Below are positions 20,797 through 27,388 of a stretch of 27,388 nucleotides of DNA, one piece after another (positions within the stretch are counted from its first letter, which is position 1; each line of letters opens with the position of its first letter). The stretch comes from an uncultured Clostridia bacterium. Its GTDB lineage: Bacteria > Bacillota > Clostridia > Christensenellales > Borkfalkiaceae. Both the position numbers and the translations under genes were made by a program. The notes under the pieces are model-generated. The model was not told the DNA's origin and made no database searches. It worked only from the letters and a program-made list of their open reading frames with translations. The DNA lies in NCBI GenBank assembly GCA_947629225.1, contig CANRCY010000005.1:1-27388 (forward strand). The letters are read 5' to 3'.

Positions 20797-21588
20797 TCAC
20801 TTGGACGAACTGCGGCTGCTCGAAAAGGCGGACGCAAACCTTAAAACGTAGTAGAGCAGTTCGAGCGCAGACAAGATCATGTCGTTGATATACCGGATGT
20901 TATAGAGTTTGAACAGCTTTTTCATGCTTTCGATCTCCTCTTCGGTCGCCATATCGCTTTCGCGGAGGAGATCATACGCCCTTCCCTGCGCCTTTTTCTC
21001 CGTTTTGAGCGTCATGAGCGAGAGCAGGAAGGAGAAGAGATAGAACGCAAAACCGACGCTTGCAAGCACGATGGTCGCCAAGCCGTTGGACTTGAGGACC
21101 AAAAAGTCGAGCAACATGCCGATCGCAACGAGGGGGATAAAGGCGAGCGGTCCGAATGTGATGAGCGGAACGAGCCTGATCCGCGTTTTCATGTCGGGAT
21201 CGCCCTCTTTGTCGAGCACGGCGAGCGCCGCTTTCTGCGCCCCCATGGCAAGTGCCGTAACGCTTTTTTTATGCCTCGTGAGCCTTCTGAGGCGCACTTT
21301 TTTGAAGTAGTGGCTATAACTGTTGCCGAAGAGCATGGAACCGACCGTCTTTACCTTGATGTGTTCGAGCCCGTTGGCGTCCAAGATCTTTCTTGCGGCT
21401 TCCACGCCCGTGAGTCCCGCACTGTTTTCCGTTCGGTTATAGCGGTAATATTTGACGCCGAGCACAATGCTCACGACGAGCGAAACAAGCGCGACCAGTA
21501 AGATGAGCCCTCCCACGATGACGATGACGAGCCCCATTGCGGGGTTCCCGCCGCCCGCTTCCCTGAGAAGATCTTCCCAAAAGTCCAT
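20797..21588 (-). CDS. YugP-family membrane protein lacking the zinc-binding motif
   Basis: 263 residues with membrane segments about 17-45, 140-165, 170-192 and 237-255. Similar to YugP/Zn_peptidase_2 (compared from memory) in SAGLTGVEAARKILDANGLE (56-75), KKVRL (96-100) and SVTALAM (109-115), and in the C-terminal layout. Where YugP has HEVGH, this protein has Q118, K119, A120, A121, L122; the DHYDPR segment has become SHYFKK. It therefore cannot bind zinc in the family manner and is probably a non-catalytic relative. GAGGAG precedes the ATG, and a good promoter and terminator flank it, so it looks expressed rather than decayed. Confidence 0.75.
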   Translation of the reverse strand: MDFWEDLLREAGGGNPAMGLVIVIVGGLILLVALVSLVVSIVLGVKYYRYNRTENSAGLTGVEAARKILDANGLEHIKVKTVGSMLFGNSYSHYFKKVRLRRLTRHKKSVTALAMGAQKAALAVLDKEGDPDMKTRIRLVPLITFGPLAFIPLVAIGMLLDFLVLKSNGLATIVLASVGFAFYLFSFLLSLMTLKTEKKAQGRAYDLLRESDMATEEEIESMKKLFKLYNIRYINDMILSALELLYYVLRFASAFSSSRSSSK

Positions 21589-21612
21589 AAAACTCTCCTC
21601 GTTTTTATTAAC

Positions 21613-21641
21613 ATTATAGGGTATTTTCCGCGCACGGTCAA
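21613..21641 (-). promoter_or_regulatory. Sigma-A promoter of the YugP-like gene
   Basis: TTGACC (21636-21641), 17 bp, TATAAT (21613-21618). Confidence 0.85.
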
Positions 21642-21663
21642 GAGAATATGCAAACGAATTTAC

Positions 21664-21683
21664 AAAAACGCCCCGCCGCGGGG
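21664..21683 (-). terminator. Short terminator of the malic enzyme gene
   Basis: CCCCG/CGGGG stem (21671-21683) followed by CGTTTTTG on the minus strand. Confidence 0.55.
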
Positions 21684-21713
21684 AAAAACCGCAGGCGGAG
21701 CGATCCGAACGCG

Positions 21714-22886
21714 TTATTTTTTTGCGAACCCTGTCTCCCGCGCCGCCCGCGCGACGGCGGAAGCGACCGCTTCGTGCGCCCGTCTGTCGTAGGCATAGGG
21801 CAGAATATATTCGGCGGAGAGCTCCTCTTCCTTTACGCAGGAGGCGATCGCCTGCGACGCGGCATACATCATCTCAAAGCCGATCTTTTTCGCGCGTACG
21901 TCGAGCGCGCCGCGGAAGAGCCCCGGGAAGACGAGTACGTTGTTGATCTGGTTGGGCTTTTCGGAAGAGCCCGTTCCCACGACTGCCGCGCCCGCCTCCA
22001 AAGCGGCTTCGCGCGAAATTTCGGGGGTGGGATTGGCGCAGGCGAACACAATGGCGCCCTTTGCCATCGAGCGGACCATCTCTTCGGAGACGCAGTTGGG
22101 TCCCGAAACGCCGATGAACACGTCCGCGCCCTTCATGGCGTCGGCAAGGGAGCCTCTCCGCATGCCGAAGTTGGTGCGGGGAGCGATCTCCGCCTGTGCG
22201 GACGTGAGACCTTCGTCCCCCGCGCGGAGAATGCCCCCAAGGTCGCAGAGAATGACGTCGCCCACCTTCATCTTCAATAAAAATTCGGCGATCGCGATGC
22301 CCGCCGCCCCCGCGCCGTTGATGACGACGCGCACCTCTTCGAGCCTCTTTTTTACGACTTTGAGGGCGTTGAGGAGCGCCGCCGCCACGACGATCGCCGT
22401 CCCGTGCTGATCGTCGTGAAAGACGGGAATATCGAGGTCTGAAATGAGCCGCCGCTCGATCTCGAAACAGCGGGGCGCGGCGATGTCTTCAAGGTTGATC
22501 CCGCCGAAGGAGCCCGCGAGCAGTTCGATCGTGCGGACGATCTCGTCTACGTCCTTGGAGCGGATACAGAGCGGGATCGCGTCTACGCCGCCGAACGCCT
22601 TGAAGAGGGCGCACTTGCCCTCCATGACGGGCATGCCCGCCTCGGGACCGATGTCCCCGAGCCCCAAAACGGCAGTCCCGTCTGTGATGACGGGCACGGT
22701 ATTCCAGCGGCGGGTGAGCTCGAAACTCTTTTCCGCGTCCTTCTGGATGGCGAGGCAGGGCTCCGCAACGCCGGGCGTGTAGGCGAGAGCGAGCTTTTCG
22801 CGGCTGTCCACCTCCACGCGGGGAACGACTTCGATCTTGCCCCGCCACTCGGCATGCTTTTTCAGCGATTCTTTCCGATAATCCAT
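21714..22886 (-). CDS. Malic enzyme (NAD(P)-dependent, decarboxylating)
   Basis: 390 residues from the ATG at 22884-22886, the short bacterial form without a phosphotransacetylase domain. Motifs: LAYTPGVAEPCLAI (about 34-47), VITDGTAVLGLGDIGPEAGM (about 64-83), EGKCALFKAFGG (about 87-98), NLEDIAAPRCFEIE (about 132-145), DIPVFHDDQHGTAIV (about 152-166) and the Rossmann motif INGAGAAGIAIAE. It converts malate to pyruvate and CO2; cofactor preference cannot be read safely. AAAGGAG precedes the start. A promoter lies at 22927-22956; an earlier in-frame ATG at 22928 falls on the -10 box and is excluded. Confidence 0.93.
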   Translation of the reverse strand: MDYRKESLKKHAEWRGKIEVVPRVEVDSREKLALAYTPGVAEPCLAIQKDAEKSFELTRRWNTVPVITDGTAVLGLGDIGPEAGMPVMEGKCALFKAFGGVDAIPLCIRSKDVDEIVRTIELLAGSFGGINLEDIAAPRCFEIERRLISDLDIPVFHDDQHGTAIVVAAALLNALKVVKKRLEEVRVVINGAGAAGIAIAEFLLKMKVGDVILCDLGGILRAGDEGLTSAQAEIAPRTNFGMRRGSLADAMKGADVFIGVSGPNCVSEEMVRSMAKGAIVFACANPTPEISREAALEAGAAVVGTGSSEKPNQINNVLVFPGLFRGALDVRAKKIGFEMMYAASQAIASCVKEEELSAEYILPYAYDRRAHEAVASAVARAARETGFAKK

Positions 22887-22926
22887 ACGCGGCTCCTTTT
22901 CTTTTGCCTTGGTCCGACCGACTGTC

Positions 22927-22956
22927 ATTATAGCCCCAAACGGTGCGCGCCGTCAA
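22927..22956 (-). promoter_or_regulatory. Sigma-A promoter of the malic enzyme gene
   Basis: TTGACG (22951-22956), 18 bp, TATAAT (22927-22932). Confidence 0.8.
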
Positions 22957-22983
22957 GCGTTTCCCCGCTATGCGCTTACCGCG

Positions 22984-23685
22984 TCACGAAAAACAGCCCT
23001 CTGCGTTTACAATGTCGAGAAGGAGTTCGATCTGCAAGTAGCGCAGATCTTTTGCGAAGAGGATCCCGTCCGCGAGCTCGCTCCCCCTGCGCTGTGCGGC
23101 GGAGAGGCGGGCGTTCCAGAGGGTGAAGAGCGGGTCGGAATTCCCCTCCCGCAGACCTTTCAGCGACTTGGCGGCTCCGCGCACCGCCGCCCGCGCCTCT
23201 TCCTGCGAGCAGTCCGCCCGTTCGAGCCCGTTCGCCGTATCGTACAGAATGCGCGCGCAGGTCTCCGCCGTTTCGAGGTTCCCCTCCACGCGTCCTTTGA
23301 GCGCGGCGGACTTCCCCACGAGGCGGAAATCGGCGGATTTCAGGGTGAGGATCCGCGTCTGCGTCCCCTTTTCCGCCATGGCGTTTTGAATGCGTTCGGC
23401 GTCCGTCTCGCGGAAATAACAGGCGATCGCGATGCAGTTCTCCCCGTTCTGCACGAGGGGAAACCCCGCCCCGCCCGAGAGATAGACCTGCCCCGCGACG
23501 GCGGAAGCGGTCGTATCCTCGCAATCCTGCACGAGAAAGTAATATTCCCGTCCGAGGCAAATTCTCGCTTCGTCTCTTCCGTACCACCAAAAGATGCCGA
23601 CAAACAGCCCTGCTGTCAGCAAAAAGACCGCAACGGCGGCGAGAAATGCCGATACGCTGCGGCATCCGTTCCGAAAAGCGCCCAT
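22984..23685 (-). CDS. Membrane-anchored protein, possible SPOR-like domain, unknown function
   Basis: 233 residues from the ATG at 23683-23685. One N-terminal membrane segment (about 12-34, FLAAVAVFLLTAGLFVGIF) leaves the rest outside. Residues about 48-115 alternate like a SPOR-type ferredoxin-like fold (YYFLVQDCEDTTASAVAGQV ... CIAIACYFRETDAERIQNAM ... QTRILTLKS). A helical second half follows. Not recognised as a named family. It is the last gene after trhP, 55 nt downstream, with a GC hairpin between them. There is no clear ribosome site (GGGG is too close); TAAAAT lies 5 nt before the ATG. An in-frame GTG at 23721 is an alternative start. Confidence 0.7.
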   Translation of the reverse strand: MGAFRNGCRSVSAFLAAVAVFLLTAGLFVGIFWWYGRDEARICLGREYYFLVQDCEDTTASAVAGQVYLSGGAGFPLVQNGENCIAIACYFRETDAERIQNAMAEKGTQTRILTLKSADFRLVGKSAALKGRVEGNLETAETCARILYDTANGLERADCSQEEARAAVRGAAKSLKGLREGNSDPLFTLWNARLSAAQRRGSELADGILFAKDLRYLQIELLLDIVNAEGCFS

Positions 23686-23700
23686 ACCCCATTTTATGCG

Positions 23701-23733
23701 GAGCCGCGCGGCGATTATCACGCCGCGCGGCTC
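23701..23733 (-). other. GC-rich hairpin between trhP and the next gene
   Basis: GAGCCGCGCGGCG (23701-23713) and CGCCGCGCGGCTC (23721-23733) form a 13-bp stem with loop ATTATCA. It lacks a T-tract, so it may stabilise mRNA ends or weaken read-through rather than terminate. Confidence 0.6.
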
Positions 23734-23740
23734 TGTACGG

Positions 23741-24937
23741 TCAGGAACGCGTTCTCTTTCTCAAAATGTCTCCCTCTTGCAGGGGATAGGGGCAGGAGAA
23801 GGAATAATTCGCCTGTACGAGCTTGGCGTCTTCGCAGGGGTTCCCCTCCCCGTCGCACAGGTCGGTCACGACGAATTCCTTGCCGAAATCCTCGTTCGGG
23901 GAGAGAATTTCGAGCCTGTCGCCCTCGCGGAAACGGTTGCGCATTTCGACGAGGACGCGCCCCCCTCCTCCGCCGAGGACGTTGGCGATATAGGTGCATT
24001 TCCCGTCTGAGGGAGCGTTGTCATAGTCCTCCGTTCCGCTGTTTGCGCCGAGCGCATACGCGGTGGTAAAGGCGCGGCGGGCGGCGCAGTTGAGCTCTTC
24101 GCCCAAAGCCTCGCTGTAACCGCCGTCGAGAATGCGGCGGTATGCGCCCACAACGGTGGCAAGGTAATATTCGCTCTTCATTCTGCCCTCGATCTTGAAG
24201 GAGCACACCCCCGCTTTTTCGAGCTCGGGCAGATAGCGGCTCATGTTGAGGTCGCGGCTGTTGAGGATGTACGCCCCCCTCCCGTCCTCTTCGAGGTCGT
24301 ACCACTCCTTTTTGCCGCTCTCCGCGCTCTGAATGCGGTAACGCCAGCGGCACGCCTGTACGCACTCGCCGCGGTTGCTCTGCCTGCCGTCGAGATAGTC
24401 CGAAAGCAGGCACCTGCCGCTGTAAGAGATACACATCGCGCCGTGGACGAAGGCTTCGAGCTCCAATGCGGGCACATGGGCGTGGATTTCGGCGATCTCC
24501 CCGAGGGAGAGCTCGCGGGCGAGGACGACGCGGGTCGCGCCGAGGTCGCGGTACATGGCGGCAGTCTCGCGGTTGAGGGTATTCGCCTGTGTGGAGATAT
24601 GCACGGGGAGCGCGGGGGCGACCTTCCTGCACAGCCCGAGCGCCCCGAGGTCGGAGACGAGCACGCCGTCCGCGTTCAGCTCCCCGAGGAGGCGGAAATG
24701 GCGTTCGAGTTCGGCAAGGTCGCCGTTCCGCGCGAAAATATTGGCGCAGACGTACGCCTTTTTGCCGCGCGCACGGACATAGGCGAGCGCTTCCGCAAGC
24801 TCATCGTCGGTGAAATTCTCCGAAAAAGAGCGCAAAGAAAACGCCTTGCCGCCGAGATAGACGGCATCTGCGCCGTAGTAGAGCGCGATCTTGAGTTTTC
24901 GGAAGTTGCCCGCGGGCGCCAAGAGTTCCGCCTTCAC
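23741..24937 (-). CDS. trhP: U32-family protein, probable tRNA uridine-34 hydroxylation protein (TrhP-like)
   Basis: 398 residues. LLAPAGNFRKLKIALYYGAD (5-24) and AVYLGGKAFSLR open the barrel. FVHGAMCISYSGRCLLSDYL then NRGECVQACRWRY (about 163-199) give the four Cys expected to hold an iron-sulfur cluster. SFKIEGRMKSEYYLATVVGAY (about 246-266) is a further family block. Named peptidases, U32 proteins of this type make 5-hydroxyuridine in tRNA from prephenate. It lies 13 nt after the trmR-like gene, as in the Bacillus yrrM-yrrN-yrrO cluster, but only one U32 gene is present. The start is GTG (24935-24937) with GGGGG upstream. Confidence 0.82.
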   Translation of the reverse strand: MKAELLAPAGNFRKLKIALYYGADAVYLGGKAFSLRSFSENFTDDELAEALAYVRARGKKAYVCANIFARNGDLAELERHFRLLGELNADGVLVSDLGALGLCRKVAPALPVHISTQANTLNRETAAMYRDLGATRVVLARELSLGEIAEIHAHVPALELEAFVHGAMCISYSGRCLLSDYLDGRQSNRGECVQACRWRYRIQSAESGKKEWYDLEEDGRGAYILNSRDLNMSRYLPELEKAGVCSFKIEGRMKSEYYLATVVGAYRRILDGGYSEALGEELNCAARRAFTTAYALGANSGTEDYDNAPSDGKCTYIANVLGGGGGRVLVEMRNRFREGDRLEILSPNEDFGKEFVVTDLCDGEGNPCEDAKLVQANYSFSCPYPLQEGDILRKRTRS

Positions 24938-24950
24938 CGCTTTTCCCCCG

Positions 24951-25532
24951 TTAGAGTTTTTTGCTCACGGCGAGCCCTTCGCCGCATTCGTAGATCGTCG
25001 TTTGAAGGCACGGATCGCCTTCGAGCGCGGAGAGATAGGCGCGGAGATGTTCCGCGAGCATCCGCCTCTTTTTGGGCGGTTCCCCGCGCACCCAGCCGAA
25101 GAGGAGCACGTCGTCCGAAAGGAGCAGACCGCCCCGCTTTAAGAGCCGCTTGCACTCGGGCAAATAGCGCAAATACTGCGCCTTGGGTCCGTCCAAAAAA
25201 ACAAGTTCGTACTCCCCGCAAAGCAGGGGCAGAATTTCGCCCGCGTCCCCTTCGTAGAGGGTCGCACGCTCGGAAAATGCAAACCGTATGAAGTTTTGCC
25301 GTGCCCGAGCCGCCCGATCGGGGTCGAGCTCTATGCCCGTATAGCGCGCTCCGCAGACGGAGAGCATGGCGCATGCCGTGAGCCCTTCCGCTGCCCCGAT
25401 CTCCAGAATGCGGGTGGGAGAGAGCTCCTTGCAAAGGGCGAGGATGCGGGAAAGCGTCTCGTCCGCGCACGTCGGGTCGCGCCCCTTTTTCGCCTCCTCC
25501 CGCAGGGAGAGGAGCGCAGGGCTCAGTTCCAT
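24951..25532 (-). CDS. trmR: O-methyltransferase, probable TrmR (tRNA 5-hydroxyuridine methyltransferase)
   Basis: 193 residues of the small class I methyltransferase type (COG4122). SAM site: RILEIGAAEGLTACAM (about 41-56), then GIELDPDRAARARQNF (about 66-81), LVFLDGPKAQYLRYLP (about 109-124) and LLLSDDVLLFGWVRG (about 135-149). TrmR methylates ho5U34 to mo5U34. The following gene is the matching hydroxylation protein, which supports the name over a generic catechol-type enzyme. The start overlaps the upstream gene by 10 nt, so translation is likely coupled. Confidence 0.78.
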   Translation of the reverse strand: MELSPALLSLREEAKKGRDPTCADETLSRILALCKELSPTRILEIGAAEGLTACAMLSVCGARYTGIELDPDRAARARQNFIRFAFSERATLYEGDAGEILPLLCGEYELVFLDGPKAQYLRYLPECKRLLKRGGLLLSDDVLLFGWVRGEPPKKRRMLAEHLRAYLSALEGDPCLQTTIYECGEGLAVSKKL

Positions 25533-26191
25533 TCGACGCCGCTCGCGGCGGCTCGCTCTTCATAGACTTTCCCTAAAATGCGCCCGACGACGGGGAAGGG
25601 AGAATTGACCGCGGCGGGCGGAAGAGGCTCGCTGTTGTTCGTGCTGAAAATGCGGTGGAAGATCGCCGTGAGCACTTCGATCTGCTCCCTGTAAATTTCG
25701 GCGTGCGCACAGTCGGTGCGGAATTCCTCGAACTCCGTGCGGGCAGACGCAACGTCTCCCTCGTCGAGCTTGATGAGAATGTAAATGTAAGCCGTCATAT
25801 ACTTCCAGCCCTTGCCGCCATTGTGGCGCAGACGGTCGATATACCGCTTTGCGGTGGGCAGATCGTCGAGGGCGGTGTTGACGCGGACGTAGCGGAGGAG
25901 GGCGACGACGCGCACGAGGAAGAAAAAGGGGCTCTTCATCTTCTTTTCGATGAGGGCGCGCTCCTCTTCGTACCGCTTTTCCTCGCAGAGCTTGCCGCAT
26001 TTTATGTTGAGATTATCTTGCATGACGGTCTTGGCGAAAACGAGCAGCACGAACACGGCGAAGGCGAGAAGAAACGCGCCGCAGACGATGTAACCCGTTT
26101 CGTTCCGCACGGCAAGGACAAAGATGCCGAACGCGAGGAAGATCGCCGCACAGATCGGCAAGCTGATGTAGACAAACAAATTGCGTTTCAT
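25523..26191 (-). CDS. Membrane protein with helical-repeat-like tail, unknown function
   Basis: 222 residues from an ATG behind AAAAGGAGGAG. Two membrane segments (about 7-27 and 33-53) are followed by a cytoplasmic helical part resembling tetratricopeptide-type repeats (GKLCEEKRYEEERALIEKKM, TALDDLPTAKRYIDRLRHN, YILIKLDEGDVASARTEFEE). It lies between rnj and trmR in the same direction. Not recognised; a scaffolding or RNA-processing link is only suggested by position. Confidence 0.72.
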   Translation of the reverse strand: MKRNLFVYISLPICAAIFLAFGIFVLAVRNETGYIVCGAFLLAFAVFVLLVFAKTVMQDNLNIKCGKLCEEKRYEEERALIEKKMKSPFFFLVRVVALLRYVRVNTALDDLPTAKRYIDRLRHNGGKGWKYMTAYIYILIKLDEGDVASARTEFEEFRTDCAHAEIYREQIEVLTAIFHRIFSTNNSEPLPPAAVNSPFPVVGRILGKVYEERAAASGVEWN

Positions 26192-26243
26192 GATTTTCTC
26201 CTCCTTTTACGGCGAAATCGCATACGGGTCGCAAAAACGCCCC

Positions 26244-27388
26244 CTATACGTCTAAGATAACGGGAATGATCATGGGGGATTGCTTCGTCTTTTTGAAGAG
26301 ATAGTTCTTCATCGCGCGCTTGATGTTCGCGCCGAGTTCTTCCTTGGAGAGTTTCGCGCCGCTGCTCTCGATGACTTTTTGCACAACATCTTGCAGATCG
26401 CGCATATATTCGCGCTCGTCCGAGAAGACGAACCCGCGGCTCTCGATGAGCGGCTCGGAGAGCACATACCCCTTGGAGAGGGCGACCGTCACGATAAAGA
26501 CGCCTTCGCTCGACATGCGGATGCGGTCTTTGAGTACCTCGCCCGTGGAATCTTCGTACCCCTCGCCGTCGATGAGGCGGGAGCCCGCGGGGAAACTCTC
26601 CCCCTGCGTGAGGGTCTCGTCCGTCACCTCGGCGCAGGCGCCGATGTCGGGGATAAAGATGCGCTCGGGGCGCATTCCGAGCTCCTCGGCGAGCAGGGCA
26701 TGGCGCTTTAAGTGGCGGTATTCCCCGTGCACGGGGATAAAGAATTTGGGTTTGAGAAGCCCGTGCATGATCTTGTGTTCCTCCTGGCAGGCGTGCCCCG
26801 AAACATGGATCTTTTCGAGGCTCTCGTAAACGACGTTCGCGCCCAACTTGAAGAGGTTGTTGATGACCCTGTAGATCATGCGTTCGTTGCCGGGAATGGG
26901 GCTCGCGGAGATGATGATCGTGTCGTTCTTCCCGATCGCGATCTTGTTGAATTCGCCCGAAGCCATGCGGGTGAGCGCGCTCATGGGCTCTCCCTGCGAC
27001 CCCGTGGAGACGATGACGATCTCGCGGTCGTAGAAATTTTTCACCTTCTCAACGTCCACGAGCACGCCCTCGGGAATGGAGAGCTCCCCTATTTTGACCG
27101 CCGCGTCCACGACGTTGAGCATGCTCCTGCCCGAGAGGGCGACCTTGCGGCGGAACTTCACCGCGATGTCGATGATCTGCTGCAAACGGTGCACGTTCGA
27201 GGCAAAGGTCGCGATGATGAGACGGCGATCGGCATTCTCCGAAAAGAGATGTTCGAGCGTGGTGCCCACGACCGTCTCGCTCATGGTGTAGCCGGGGCGC
27301 TCGATGTTCGTCGATTCGCCGAGATAGAGGAGGACTCCCCTCTGGCCGTATTCGGCGATCTCGGAAAGGTCGATGGGTCTGCCCGAAA
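26244..27388 (-). CDS. rnj: Ribonuclease J, C-terminal two thirds (start beyond right edge)
   Basis: 380 residues visible, beginning inside the metallo-beta-lactamase/beta-CASP region: YLGESTNIERPGYT, FASNVHRLQQI, VSTGSQGEPMSAL, ASPIPGNERMI, HVSGHACQEEHK and PKFFIPVHGEYRHL, followed by the RNase J C-terminal domain ending IIPVILDV. RNase J is an endo- and 5'-exonuclease acting in mRNA decay and RNA maturation. HVSGHACQEE and FIPVHGEYRHL contribute conserved beta-CASP and metal-site residues. The first metal motif (HxHxDH) must lie off the window. It is first in the visible operon, 52 nt before the next gene. Confidence 0.93.
   Translation of the reverse strand, partial: SGRPIDLSEIAEYGQRGVLLYLGESTNIERPGYTMSETVVGTTLEHLFSENADRRLIIATFASNVHRLQQIIDIAVKFRRKVALSGRSMLNVVDAAVKIGELSIPEGVLVDVEKVKNFYDREIVIVSTGSQGEPMSALTRMASGEFNKIAIGKNDTIIISASPIPGNERMIYRVINNLFKLGANVVYESLEKIHVSGHACQEEHKIMHGLLKPKFFIPVHGEYRHLKRHALLAEELGMRPERIFIPDIGACAEVTDETLTQGESFPAGSRLIDGEGYEDSTGEVLKDRIRMSSEGVFIVTVALSKGYVLSEPLIESRGFVFSDEREYMRDLQDVVQKVIESSGAKLSKEELGANIKRAMKNYLFKKTKQSPMIIPVILDV

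Noticed and set aside
22909..24069. 386-codon plus-strand frame opposite the membrane-anchored protein and trhP
   Set aside because: Spans two genes and a promoter on the other strand; low-complexity basic composition.

Overview
The window looks like chromosomal DNA of a GC-rich, endospore-forming member of the Bacillota, most likely class Clostridia. Evidence: a spoIIGA-sigE pair, sigG, a YlmC/YmxH-type sporulation protein, RNase J, DegV and ABC-F proteins, a DnaD-domain replication protein, many consensus sigma-A promoters (TTGACA/TATAAT, 17 bp apart) and AGGAGG-like ribosome binding sites. Interspersed repeats ending in GTCGAAATGACA, a type I recall from metagenome-assembled gut Firmicutes, suggest an uncultured intestinal lineage; the exact order cannot be fixed from sequence alone.

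Layout. 1-2.8 kb: 5' part of sbcD, divergent from a DnaD-type replication protein that carries a DnaC-like zinc domain at its end, then tandem palindromic repeats and a ymxH-type gene. 2.9-6.6 kb: the sporulation sigma locus, in which sigG is inverted relative to spoIIGA-sigE and an alpha-galactosidase plus a tiny Cys-rich gene sit in between. 6.6-7.4 kb: non-coding stretch with three DnaA-box-like 9-mers, a consensus promoter, an interspersed repeat and tRNA-Arg(ACG). 7.4-11 kb: DUF1295 membrane enzyme, DegV lipid-binding protein, XRE membrane regulator with a small membrane partner, and BioY. 11-12.3 kb: one reading frame joining a SipW-like signal peptidase to a TasA/camelysin-like secreted protein. 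12.3-14.6 kb: metK between two gene-free islands of dispersed repeats. 14.6-17.1 kb: an AT-richer lipoprotein with an HExxH motif, then a PflX-type radical SAM protein. 17.2-20 kb: ABC-F ATPase converging on a PHP-family histidinol-phosphatase-like gene. 20-27.4 kb: all on the minus strand: hsp20, a YugP-family protein without its zinc-binding motif, malic enzyme, then a probable operon rnj - membrane protein - trmR - trhP - membrane-anchored protein.

Genes that work together: SpoIIGA processes pro-sigma-E; sigma-G acts later in the forespore; the trmR/trhP pair probably makes 5-methoxyuridine at tRNA position 34; the signal peptidase part of the fused frame probably processes the secreted part.

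Main points for follow-up: the signal peptidase/matrix-protein fusion; the DnaD/DnaC-N fusion lacking an ATPase; palindromic repeat arrays at two loci; a set of genes whose start codon lies exactly 6 nt after a -10 box, implying leaderless mRNAs; the degenerate YugP; and the rearranged sigma locus. All assignments are by reading motifs; no database search was done.
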